NCBI GenBank assembly: GCA_029168955.1
Contig: JAPDOI010000139.1
Coordinates: 952,501-1,016,500, forward strand
Source: Aplectana chamaeleonis
Lineage: Eukaryota; Nematoda; Chromadorea; Rhabditida; Cosmocercidae
Direction: 5' to 3'
DNA: 64,000 nucleotides
In this document: positions 1 through 10,559 of the stretch, one piece after another
How the letters are laid out: every line of letters begins with the position of its first letter
Numbering within the stretch: position 1 is the first letter of the stretch
Notes under the pieces: generated by a model
What the model was told of the DNA's origin: nothing
The model's database searches: none
Seen by the model: the letters and a program-made list of their open reading frames with translations, nothing else
Made by a program: the position numbers and the translations under genes

Positions 1-1208
1 TAATACACAAATGTCGCAAATCTGGACGTCTAAAATGGGTTAACTCCTTCGACTTCTTATGCTGATTATTTCTTTTGGCCTTTCCATAGTCAAAAATTCT
101 CCAAAACAAGAAGCTTCCAATACAAACGTAGGATCTCTCGAAATATGTAAGGACATCAGAAGTTTGGATTTCCACGGCCTGCTGGAGCCTATCGGGGCGA
201 TTCTGCTCCTCGTGCTAGATGGCCGGCCGGTAATACGCTTTTTCATACCTCGGAGCAGTTTTGAAGAGGCTATAGCTTTATGAATACGCAGCATTGAGGT
301 CTCAAGCTTCGCGAACTATCTCCACTTTGTTCAAACATTGGATTGAGAAGAAAAAAAAACAAAGGTGGTTATCTGCGAGAACGCTGCATTTAATTGTAAT
401 TTGAAAACTAGAACACGGTCTCCATCATGAACATTGCCTTTAATCCTTCGCGTTCAATTGCGGAACGAGGAAAGAGATGACAAAAGAATGTGAGAGAGAA
501 GGAGAAGCAGCTCACGATTCTTACGCACGCGATGGACCCAGGTAATAGTCACTTCTATATAGGTTGTTGACATAGGCATAGACAGTATGTTACCTAATGA
601 CACTGATTTCCTTAATTACCGACCTTTTTCCCAAAAATCAGGAAATCGAAGAAATCGAATTTTTGAAAAAATGGGAGTTAATTCTTAAAACTATTTCAAT
701 CGATCATAAACTCTCCGCAATATTCGAATATGAAGCTGTGCACTTCAGAGTGGTCGAAAATCAAGATGAGAGAAAAAATGTCTTGTTTCCGTGCCACTCA
801 TTAAATTTCATGAACCCGTTTTGGTACTTGCTGGGGAACCTCACTAGCCTTGTATGGGGTTTTGAGAATCTGTAAATGTTTCTTGGTCAATTCGGACACG
901 CTCTTTCCCAATCTGTCATTGGATTTTGCAAAACACCTCAGGTCAACATGTTACTATTGCGTAAAATTTATGCTTTGTAGTTCATGATTCTTCGTAATCC
1001 TTTTCTATCGAGCGACCGTTTTGTGCATTGCACGGTAGTGCGTTGGAAAAGGTAGATTTTGGTCTACAGACCCCAAGTCTGGAGGTTTCCGTAGCAAGAG
1101 TGGGTAGGGCTTGGCGGGCGCTTGGGTTGCGAATGCTTGCCGACATTTTAGAACATTCCTTAAATCTTTTGAAAAAGTCGGAACACCTCACTCGACAATG
1201 TTTCCGTG
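1..1208. other. No gene recognised
   Basis: Open frames at 59-283 (+) and 597-875 (+) lack start context, splice partners or known motifs. The latter (EIEEIEFLKKWELILKT) could be an exon fragment, but nothing supports it. Confidence 0.5.
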
Positions 1209-1212
1209 TTAA

Positions 1213-1760
1213 AGGCAGTGGTCGCGATCAAATATGCTTGTCGTCTTTTTCTCTCCAAATCCTTTCCTGGGTCTCGAGTAGTAGGACCTATAAGAAAAAT
1301 TCGCGAAAAAACCACTGTTTTGGGCCAAATTTGAAACCTGAACTTTCTTGTCTTTTGATGGTGGACGAGCCCTCTCCACATCATCGGCATCGATGACCTC
1401 TTATATCAAGAACATCAGCTAGCTTGAAATTGAATGTCAATCAATGAACCTTCGAATTTATGTACACATCTAGTCAAAAACATTGACTGAAGTGATGCTT
1501 TCATTATTCAACTGTTTTTATTCGTTAAATTTGCATTTAGTTCGTCCTCTGAATGTCGATGATTTTTGACTGCTCGGCATGAGACTGCGATCTGTTTCGT
1601 CATCGCTGTGCACGTGTGCACGAACTAGCTTCTTTGGGCCCTAGAAACTCTATTTGTAGACCGTTTTTCACCGCGCTACCTTCATAGTTTTTCAGCTGTT
1701 TTTAATCTAAGCTGATTTTTGTTGTTTTTTCGATAACGTTTTTCATCGTGACCACTGCCT
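1213..1760. mobile_element. TTAA-flanked MITE, subfamily GGCAGTGGTCGCGATC, copy 1
   Basis: Starts AGGCAGTGGTCGCGATC and ends in the inverse (..CCACTGCCT), with TTAA at 1209-1212 and 1761-1764. 548 bp, palindromic only at the ends. The TTAA at its right is shared with the next copy. Confidence 0.85.
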
Positions 1761-1764
1761 TTAA

Positions 1765-2903
1765 AGGCGGTGGTCGTGATCAGATATGCTTGTCTTCTTT
1801 TTCTCTCTCAGGCAATCGTGGGGAAGATCTCTAGAACGACAGCAGGACTTCCCTCGAAACAACTGGGAATTTTTCCCGAATCGAGAGAGGCGTAGGGAAC
1901 CTCCGGCTAGCAGGTCTTTCCTTCTCCTCCCGATCGCCAGTCTTCCCCAAGCTGTCGCAATCCTAAACCCATTGTTCATTGATTTATCAAACTTCAGCTT
2001 GCCGAAACTCGCTGTTTTCAAAAGTTTCCTGTTTTTCGAAAGCAGGAATAGGGATATAAATTTTCAACTTCGACGAAAGGTTATAGAGACGCTTGTTATC
2101 TTCCCTGAGAATCTGGACAGAGATCCCTTGCACCGTCCTTCATTGGCAGGTCTGCCCCCTCCACTTGCGAAGTGCGAGACCACTTTGAGACTGGACACTT
2201 TGCATCATCGTATACACTGCGGCTTTGTTTTCTCGTTCATCACACTCGAGCGGAGATCATGGGAATAACCGTCGACTGTTTCGAACGCCTTGTCGTTCTG
2301 TATAAATCGAGGGGAGACTCGACCGTGTTATAACGACCAAATCAGGTCTATTGTCCTCGGGAACTTCCCCAGAAATAACTGAGTCTCCTAACCCTTTTCT
2401 GGGTTTAGAGTAGTAGAACCTAATAGAAAAAATCGCTTAAAAACCGCTATTTCGGGCCAAATTAGAATCCTGAACTTTTTGCCTTTTGATGGTGGACGCG
2501 CTCACTCCACATTATCGGCCTCTGGTATCAAGAACATCAGCTGGCTTGAAATTGAATTTCAATCAATGAACATGACTCTGCGGACCGATATGCTCAAATA
2601 TATGTGTACTCATCTAGTCTAAAACATTGACTGAAGTGCTTGCTTCCATTGTTCAACTGATTTTATAAGGTAAATTTGCAATTATTTCTTCTCTGAATGT
2701 CGATGATTTTTGACTTGTCGGCACGAGACTGCGATCTTTTTGGACGTCGCTGTGCACGTTTGCATGAACAGGCATCTCTGGGCCCTAGAAACTCTATTTC
2801 TAGCCCGTTTTTCACCGCGCTACCTTCACAGTTTTTCGGCTGTTTTCGATCTTAGCTGATTTTTGTAGTTTTTTCGATAACTTTTTTCATCGTAACCACT
2901 GCC
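1765..2903. mobile_element. TTAA-flanked MITE, same subfamily, copy 2, with an internal insertion
   Basis: Follows copy 1 directly, sharing one TTAA. Its 3' half matches copy 1 closely (CTAGAAACTCTATTT, TTTTTCACCGCGCTACC). About 580 bp is inserted between roughly 1812 and 2388; the insert has imperfect inverted ends (CTCAG..TGGGGAAG / CTTCCCCA..CTGAG). The right end has lost one base (ACTGCC then TTAA). Confidence 0.8.
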
Positions 2904-2907
2904 TTAA

Positions 2908-5800
2908 AGAAAGACGGAGAACATTATTGGCCCAAAAAATTTTTCGTTACCGTTCACTAAAATTGCAAAAAAGTTTCGTTACCGTCCACTAAAATTGCAT
3001 GGCGGGGTACCGCATGGAAAAAAATCAAAAAATTTTGCTCGGAATTAAACCGGGGCAGGTTCAGAAAAACTCCTATTACTCATTCTACACCCCGATTCAC
3101 CGAAAACTCCTCGAAATAGCTGCTGTGATAATCTTCTGCAGTTTTTTCATATGGCAACAATATATAAATTTCAAGATGATAAATCTTTTATTCAGTGTGA
3201 TGAAGGGCTTTTCCATATCTTGTGACATGGGAATACATTATTTGATCAGCTGATCGTCGAAAGCGTTTATAATACGTGTAGCACCGAGTAAACCAACGGT
3301 TTCGAGACGATCATATGTATTCCCGCCGAAATTCAATGAGACGTATTCCGCTGAGACGAGGATGCTCGGGTAGAGCATGCATACGACTCCAGATTTCTCG
3401 CAATACCCAGTATATCTTCGAAGCTACCCATGTGTTTTGCATTGAGCTCTCAGAGGGTGCACTTTAGCAAATCTGCGGGTATGACGAAGCAGTATTCTGT
3501 GTTGGTTCTGTCAGTGAATACATATTTGAACAGATGTGCTCTAACGTACCTCCTATGTGTCCTCTTGCAACAAGCGATTAATCGACATCTTCTCACCCCC
3601 TTACACTTTCCCATTTCTACTCAATTCTGTAATCATCCGGAGAATCGTGTTATTCTTGAGATTTACGATTATTGAATGTATTCAATTAATAAACAACTTT
3701 GTGAAATTCTAGGAGCAAATCGTCTAATCCAAAAACTTTCAGAATTCATACATTTCGAATCACCTGTAACTTCTTCCCAAACCCTAAACTTGTTCACAGT
3801 GCGTTTCATTATATACTTCCACCCTAATTTTTGATGAGTTCGCTCTCCAGCGTTGTTTTGAGTCTTTTATACTATCTTGGGCGTTTTCAGGGTCTTGAGA
3901 TACCTATATGAGTCGTGTTTTCAAAATTTCATTTGCTCAAGAAATTTTTTACACCACCTTCTCCCAATCTCAGCAGTTTCATTACCCATTGTCGGAGATG
4001 GGTGGGAAAGTTCCCGAGGATGATTGACCTAATTTGGTCGTTATCAATTGGTCGAGATAAGTCTCCCCTCGAATTACTAACGACTAAGGACGTTTGAAGC
4101 AGTAGATTAATAGGGGAGAACAAAGAAACTTCGCTTCACGGTTAGTCCCTTGGTCCTCCCGGGCATGATGTGCAAAAAGGCGGCAACGAATACGGTGATG
4201 CAGTTTGTCTACTCTCGAAGTGATCTCGTACTTCGGGATTTGTAGGGGCACAGCTGTCTCTCAGTGACTGTCTAGGGGTCTCAGTCGGGATTACAGAGAA
4301 GACAGAAGAATTCTCTGTGAGGCATCTTTCATAGTCCTCGCAGCAAGCGCGGCGCGCCTTGAAGCTCAGGACGAGAGGTGGAACTTTACTCCAGTGAGAC
4401 GAGAGGGAAGCAATTATGAAATCTCCGGCGGCACCGCCATGGAAGTACGGTTGGGCCTAAACTGTGATATACACAGAAATTTCTGGCTTGAATTTGCGTA
4501 TACGGTAGCGTAGAACAATTCCGGAGTCACTTATGGTGGAAAGCCCTTTTAATGACAAGCGAGTATTGATTCAAATGGTGAAACCGCCATGGCGGATTGG
4601 GCGGTGCTGGATGGGGGAATGAGGCTTGGAGAATGTGCGCTCGCCATCTACAGAGCGCACTGAGACGCGGAACTTTCCAAAATTGAAACCCCGAGCGCAC
4701 CTTCGCGCTATTGAAGGCCTACGGTTCTTCGAAATGCTTAATGATGGATCGCGAAACTAGTAAAATACATACAAGCCCCCGCCCCCTAGCGTCCCCTTTT
4801 TGGGCCAACGGGCAAGATAGGTCTATGTATCTATTGATCTCCACATCAATGTCACGACCCCTGCTTAAACTTCGAGAACCGTAAATTGGCCTTCTACCCA
4901 GCCCCCAAGCGTCTCGTATGCAGCGCGGGTTTGCACTGATCATTCAACATGTACTTGCGCACACTCTGTGTTGGTCCGCATCTGCGGGAATCGACTTAGC
5001 ACTTCGCTAAGGTAGCGACCGGTCTGCGTCTCTCATCCGCCTCATTCCGAGGTGCTCTCGTCGGACACGACACCTAGTAGTCTGCGTCCGTGTACCACCG
5101 AGTGTCTGAGTACAGCGGATTTGTTTGAGCTTGGATATGCTGCTCGTTCCTCCCCGTTGTGCCGCTGGAAACCTTCTGAGCAAAGAAGTACTCTATATGC
5201 GGTCCCAGACGGGCAGAACACGAGCCACACTTGTCAAGCGTAGCGACGGGCCGATGTGCATCTTTTTTTTCAATTCTGCAGTTGGTATTCTCTATCTGAT
5301 GTATCCGTTCGCATCGCTATGGTTGGTCGTCTAAGGATTTCGGAAAATGCTAAGATGTCTCTCGAAAGAGACACGCATCGTGATTGCCCTAACGACGTGC
5401 CAAAGGAGCGAGGGCTAGCGAGTGCTGGCCGTCGACGGAAAAGCATGAGCACCTACTTCACTGCATGAAAATGAAAATGCTCCAATGGTCTCTTGAATAT
5501 ACACGACTGGATAAGAAGCGAAACGATGCCATAAGAAAACTCACTGGTGTTGTTCAGATTAAAAAGCAGTGTCCACGATAATATCGTCTTGGGTTTTTCG
5601 CCGGAATTCAAAAGTTCAGGGTTTCATTGTAGCACTGCAGTTGAAAGAACGCACGAAAACGAGCCCGATAGAGCTCCATACGACTTCGAAGTCCGCTTGC
5701 GCTAGCCCTTCCGCTCGCGGTCGAGTTTTACGAGGAACAGTTTGGTCCGCTTCTAAATTAGCATTGGAGCGCGAGCGCGGCTGAGTTTAAGCATTGAGAC
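2908..5800. other. No gene recognised; unclassified intergenic DNA
   Basis: Short open frames only. Around 4950-5470 frames on both strands are open for about 60 codons and GC-rich; this may be an old repeat. No domain was recognised. Confidence 0.5.
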
Positions 5801-6953
5801 CAGGGATGTGCGTAATTACGACTAACGACTAACGAATTTAACGACTAACGGGCTTTTTGGGTGTTACGACTAACGACTAACGAAAATAAAAATAATTTCG
5901 AAAGCAATCCCAAAATTCGTTAGTAAGCCGATAGTCATTCGAATCGCGCTCCAACCCAAGTCTTACACCAGGATTGAAACATATTGCACTGTTGGTTGCG
6001 CTAGGTGAATGGTACAAAACAATCATAGCCTTCAGTATTTATTATTTCTACTGATACTGCTTCGCAGTTCTGGAACCCCCACATTAAAACCTCAACCGAA
6101 CGTTACGCAAGGTTAGGCGCAGCGTTTATGCGACTTCGCGTCGGTCTCGCTACTTTATGGTAGGCTCACTGAACCGGTTCCGGCAATGACCGGCTCCAGC
6201 GGAGATTTTTGCAGAGGACACTATCACAGGTGATAATTTGGTGCGGTGCCTGCAGGCCAGCACTGCCCAACGACGGGAACTGTATCCGATGATTGGATTA
6301 ATAAGGGTGCCATCCTTCGACTTTTCTTCATGAATTCGAGATATTGGGTTTCCTTAAAACGGTGCTGAGACCTCTCAGGGGTGAAATTTTAACTTGGGTG
6401 CTAATTTCTTCCGACCGTTTCCCATTATGAGAACGAGCTCTGAACCACGCAAGCGCTCGGATCGCGACGCTGATCAAAGAACATATAGTGCAAAGTCGGT
6501 GCAATTCTCCGTGTTGTCAGCAACATGTAGATCTCAAATAACATCATATAACGCAGAATGGCAAATTTTGGGCTGGGAAAAAAATCAAAGAGTTCAAAAT
6601 TTCCTCTGTTTCCCATATTGTTTCTTTTCTTACCGAAAAATTACAAAAATCGATAAACACACGCTCTCAAGTAATAGGCCATATTTTATTTTATGTATAC
6701 GTAGGTTTGCCGTTTGAAGTAGGTTCTCTAACAACGAATGATTTGTGTCTTTATTGGCCATGAATGTTTTGAATACATACATCTCTTGATGCCTTTCTTT
6801 TTTTTTCTTTTCACAAGGGTTTTTTTGCCTCAACTGTGCTTGTTTTCAAAGCCTAGATTTTTAACGACTAACGACTAACGACTAACGAGGGTTTTCGCCG
6901 GTTGAACGACTAACGACTAACGAATTACAAAATTTCTATTACGCACATCCCTG
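5801..6953. mobile_element. Non-autonomous hAT-like element with 8-bp target duplication
   Basis: Ends CAGGGATGTGCGTAA and TTACGCACATCCCTG are a perfect 15-bp inverted repeat. The flanks ATTGAGAC at 5793-5800 and 6954-6961 are an exact 8-bp duplication, the hAT signature. Just inside both ends the word ACGACTAACG is reiterated many times. The 1.15-kb body shows no transposase. Confidence 0.88.
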
Positions 6954-7012
6954 ATTGAGACGCATTTGCACGCTGTCTACATCAGGCCCATGCCAGCGCA
7001 ACTGATCCACCG

Positions 7013-7161
7013 TTAAAATGTGGCTTTCATCAAGAAGAGCAAATTTCGGATGTTTCGCAGCGTTTTTCATGATTCTTTTTTGTCACTGATGGAACAGTCA
7101 GACTCTAAACCTTCGTTTTCTGGTGGAAATTCGAGAACGATTTCTATCGTGGACACTGCCT
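7013..7161. mobile_element. Short remnant of an AGGCAGTGTCC-type MITE
   Basis: Right end ATCGTGGACACTGCCT followed by TTAA (7162-7165). The left end is degenerate (TTAAAATGTGGCTTTC). An RTE tail follows directly. Confidence 0.5.
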
Positions 7162-7179
7162 TTAAGAGAAGCCGAAAGA

Positions 7180-7401
7180 GAGCCGTTTCCGATGGTTTGG
7201 CCCTGTAACGAGTCAAGGTTCTGCAGGGGTCAGACTGCAATGACCCTCGAGGTCGAAGGACGTAGACCAGAAGGAAGATCAAAGACGAGGTAGCTAGACT
7301 GAGATATATTGCAGCAACATCTGACAGCGAGTGATGCACTGGACCGTTTGAAATGGAGAAGAGCCACCAAGAAAGCTGGCCCTGCGCCATCGCGGGACTG
7401 A
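7180..7401 (+). pseudogene. RTE-type LINE, decayed C-terminal fragment
   Basis: Reads RFRWFGPV, then after a frame change EVEGRRPEGRSKTR and ASDALDRLKWRRATKKAGPAPSRD, the usual end of nematode RTE polyproteins (template: RWxGHV, GRPKxRW, ALDRxxWRxxTRRADPA). It contains a frameshift near 7235 and in-frame stops where Trp is expected. Only the last 70 or so codons remain. Confidence 0.75.
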
Positions 7402-8639
7402 AGGTAAGAAGAAGAAGATGCTCCCGTGTTGAAAGTGTAGGCCCCATTCATCGCCTTGGTGGGACCTTGACAGAGGAGAATGTGAAAGACTGTGGTACTT
7501 CAATAAGCTCGCAAGGTAGACGGAGTTCCCCTATCCGGCAAGATTACGATTCAAAACACTCGGCTGGCGCTGACTAGGAACGACTTCATCACCAACATAT
7601 TCCGAATATATATGGGAGGCCTTAGAATGTTTTTTGAGTGAAAAATTTTGGCAAACCTCCATCAAAAAGGTTTGTAAGTAGAATGTGTTGAACATTACCG
7701 GTCATAGCGCAATTGTTTAGCCAATAGAGCGCCAAAGTCGAACCCGAGACTTATGCACAGTAGGAGTTTTAATTGCGCTGTATTCTCTACATATCTCTTT
7801 TTTCACTTGTAGGCGTCACGTTCTGCTGTCGTCAGTCATTACCATCAGCACGCAGTATAGCATATCATTCTCGATTCCCGTAATTGGAATTCTCAGCAAG
7901 GCACTCCTAATTACCTACCGTAGTTGAATAGAGCGTTTTTCACTAATGCGCACGTTTATGAAGGTAAAGGTGGAACGATAATCAATCGCAAGCAGCAGCC
8001 AAACACTCTACAGTCTTTTGATTAGGAGACTCGTGAATCTAGTACTTCAAAAATTACAGGGACTAGAATCGTTTACTCAATGTTGCCGCTAACAAGTGGT
8101 AAGATTTCAGCGTTGCTCGAGGTGGGTAAGATAAAACACGTGCGGGGACGCCTTGCAAGGGAACTACTATAAGTCAGCCTGGCCACTCCGATAAAATGTA
8201 TCTTTCTTAAACCATTTTTGGCCTAGAATCCGATCATGAGTTTCGCAGCTGCCTAAAACCGCTCTGAGAAAGTTATGGGCGTTTTTCAATAGATTACCGT
8301 ACCTATTGTACCTTACAATCCGAGCATTAGTCTTCGGAAAATTCGGAAATGGACCTCATAATTGTGTTCAGCGCCGAGAACTACCCTCTGAGCAATTTTA
8401 GGTGAACGCACATTTTTTAGGTGAACCCAAACTTTGCACACAATTTTGGTGTCCTATTGCTGATTTTCAAAATTTTGAGGTAGGTTTTGCCCCTTAAACG
8501 GCATATTTCATACCGTCACCTACAGTCAACCTGAGAATTCTGACAAACGGACCCCAGATTCGTTTTCAGCACCCTAGATTACCTATACGCTGAAGGTTTG
8601 AGCAAAATCCGGAGAAATTTTTCAAAACACCCCGAAAAA

Positions 8640-8795
8640 TGTCTGATGGGTACCCTTACCTTTTCGCGGAGCTTCAAAAACGCTTATAACTTTTTGAATC
8701 CAGCAGCTCTGGACGAGATACTGCACAGTTTTACTATAGGTGCTTAAGAGATACTGACAATGCAATTCGTTTTCGAGATGCGACCTACGCTTTGT
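8640..8795 (+). repeat. Dispersed repeat shared with 47530-47685
   Basis: Both copies read CTTATAACT or CTCATAACT, then AGAGATACT.ACAAT.CAATTCG and GATGCGACCTACGCTTTGTA. Not recognised as coding. Confidence 0.75.
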
Positions 8796-9399
8796 ATGCA
8801 TCCCTAGTACTAAGTCCAGACCGAGATATATTCAAAAACAGTATTCGCAAAAATGGTTGTTCGTATACTTATGATACGCAGTGCATAGCTCCCTGGACAA
8901 CTGCTGTGAGCAGTGAAAACTTTGAGTTCTGGTTTCCACTTCCCGTTTCGAGCCTACAACTAAATACATGTTCGGGTTCGGGCAAGGAATATTCTCAATG
9001 TTCACCCTTTGTTACAAGGCTTCCTGGAGAGGTACTTTCTTTTTGCTTAATCCTGTCCACGCTCAAACTGTTTTCACTGCAACGGTGATTGAGGTGACTT
9101 ACCGATTTTCCGCCACGAAGTGTTAATCATACGCCAGTCATGACTATGCATTCTGAGCCCTTCAGTGCATCGAATCGTAAACGATTTGTTCTCTGGAATG
9201 TGAAGCGCTTGCACTCTTCTCATCGTCAGCACTGTTTCAAACGTCAGGGAAGAGTTTAGAGGCGACTCTCTCGTATCGTCGATGTGTTTCTTGTTCTCTC
9301 CAGTTTTTCCTCACATTTGCACGCGGGAGAATTTATTGGTGCGGAGTCACAAGATTTGAATATGAAAATAGAAAGCATGCAGTTTGAGACGTATATTAT

Positions 9400-9650
9400 A
9401 GTTGTACACGAACGAAATTTTCGAAAATTTATTGAAAGATTTCTCGAAACTGTTTTCGTTCGTTTTCGTTGGTTCGATAATTCGTCGAACGATTTTTTTC
9501 GATTTTCGGTCGTTCGATTTTTTTTGAAACGACAACTTTTCGATTTTCGTTCGTTTGACATTTTTTCAAACGAATTTTTCTCGGTTTTCCTTCGTTTCGC
9601 ACCAGTGTTTCAGCGTTGTGCACCTGCGTTTCAGCAAAATACTGCTCGAA
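9400..9650. repeat. Short-word repeat region (TTCGTTCGAT type)
   Basis: TTCGTTCG, TTCGATTTTCG and inverse CGAACGA words recur. Frames open on both strands here are low-complexity. Confidence 0.55.
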
Positions 9651-10317
9651 GATGTAGAGTTCTAGTCCGAATGGGAATGTCCGCACACGCGGTCGGCGCG
9701 CGTGTTGAGCAGTCGTCACATAGGTGTTTTTCGGATTTGTAAATCGACTAGAAGGAATTAAAATCATATAGGTAATAATATTCTATGTAGCTGTTTGCAG
9801 TCGTGGGAAGGCTCGTCTAAAATATGTATGTCCTAGCGACGGCCGCTCGACAAGCAAGCAGATCGCGTGGGCAGAGAGTCTCATTCGGACAGACCTTAGC
9901 TAGCTGTGGACTGAGTCTGAGAGTACGTGACATCCCTCAAGGCGTCGGACAACGAAAAGGGACTGCCGTAAGGAGGGTTTCAACACGATCCGTGACAAAT
10001 TACGACACCTGGCGCTCCATCAGTAGAACACATAACTGTGGCCCTATAGAGAGTAAAGTTGCAATCATACAAAAAATAGGCTCAGCTTCACTTCACCCCT
10101 ATTTCGGAAGTTAATTTACTCGACTCCATCGAATGCGTGTGCGAGCGTGTGCTGCTCCGACTCCTCAACCACACTCCATCGCCGACAATCCGCTCTCTCC
10201 TCATACTCACGCGCGGAGGAACAATGTAACTTCGCCTCCAGAACAGAATGTCCTGTACAGGAGATGGACAAGATCCTCTGTTTTTCTTACCTCACATAGA
10301 GTTCGCACAATCATTTT

Positions 10318-10452
10318 AGTCTGATGAATGTACTGGGCTGCGACGGTAGATCACCACGAACGAATCGAAACCCCACTCTCCAGTGAGGCCGCCAACCCCG
10401 CACGGCCAGCCGCCTGGTCCATGCGTCAGACTAAAATGAAAACGGAAACCAT
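10318..10452. repeat. Dispersed about 120-bp conserved repeat, copy 1
   Basis: AGTCTGATGAATG..GGTAGATCACC..GAATCGAAACCC..GTGAGG..AACCCCGCACGG..CCATGCGTCAGAC..AAAACGGAAACCATA. It is strongly similar to 51241-51362, 41 kb away. In the inverse orientation GGTTTCGATTC resembles a tRNA-type B box. Possibly a SINE or structured RNA relic. It lies about 110 bp upstream of exon 1 of the transporter gene. Confidence 0.7.
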
Positions 10453-10559
10453 ATGTATTCTGTGTTTTTGATGTATTTCTCTGCTGCATACTTCGTGCTC
10501 AAGTTATAATTTTTCAATAAGACACTAGGAAATGTTGGTCTCCACGTTTAGGGAATGTA

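Larger units (their letters stand above)
7402..10317. other. No gene recognised apart from listed repeats
   Basis: AT-rich sequence with scattered short open frames. No splice-consistent exons were found. Confidence 0.5.
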
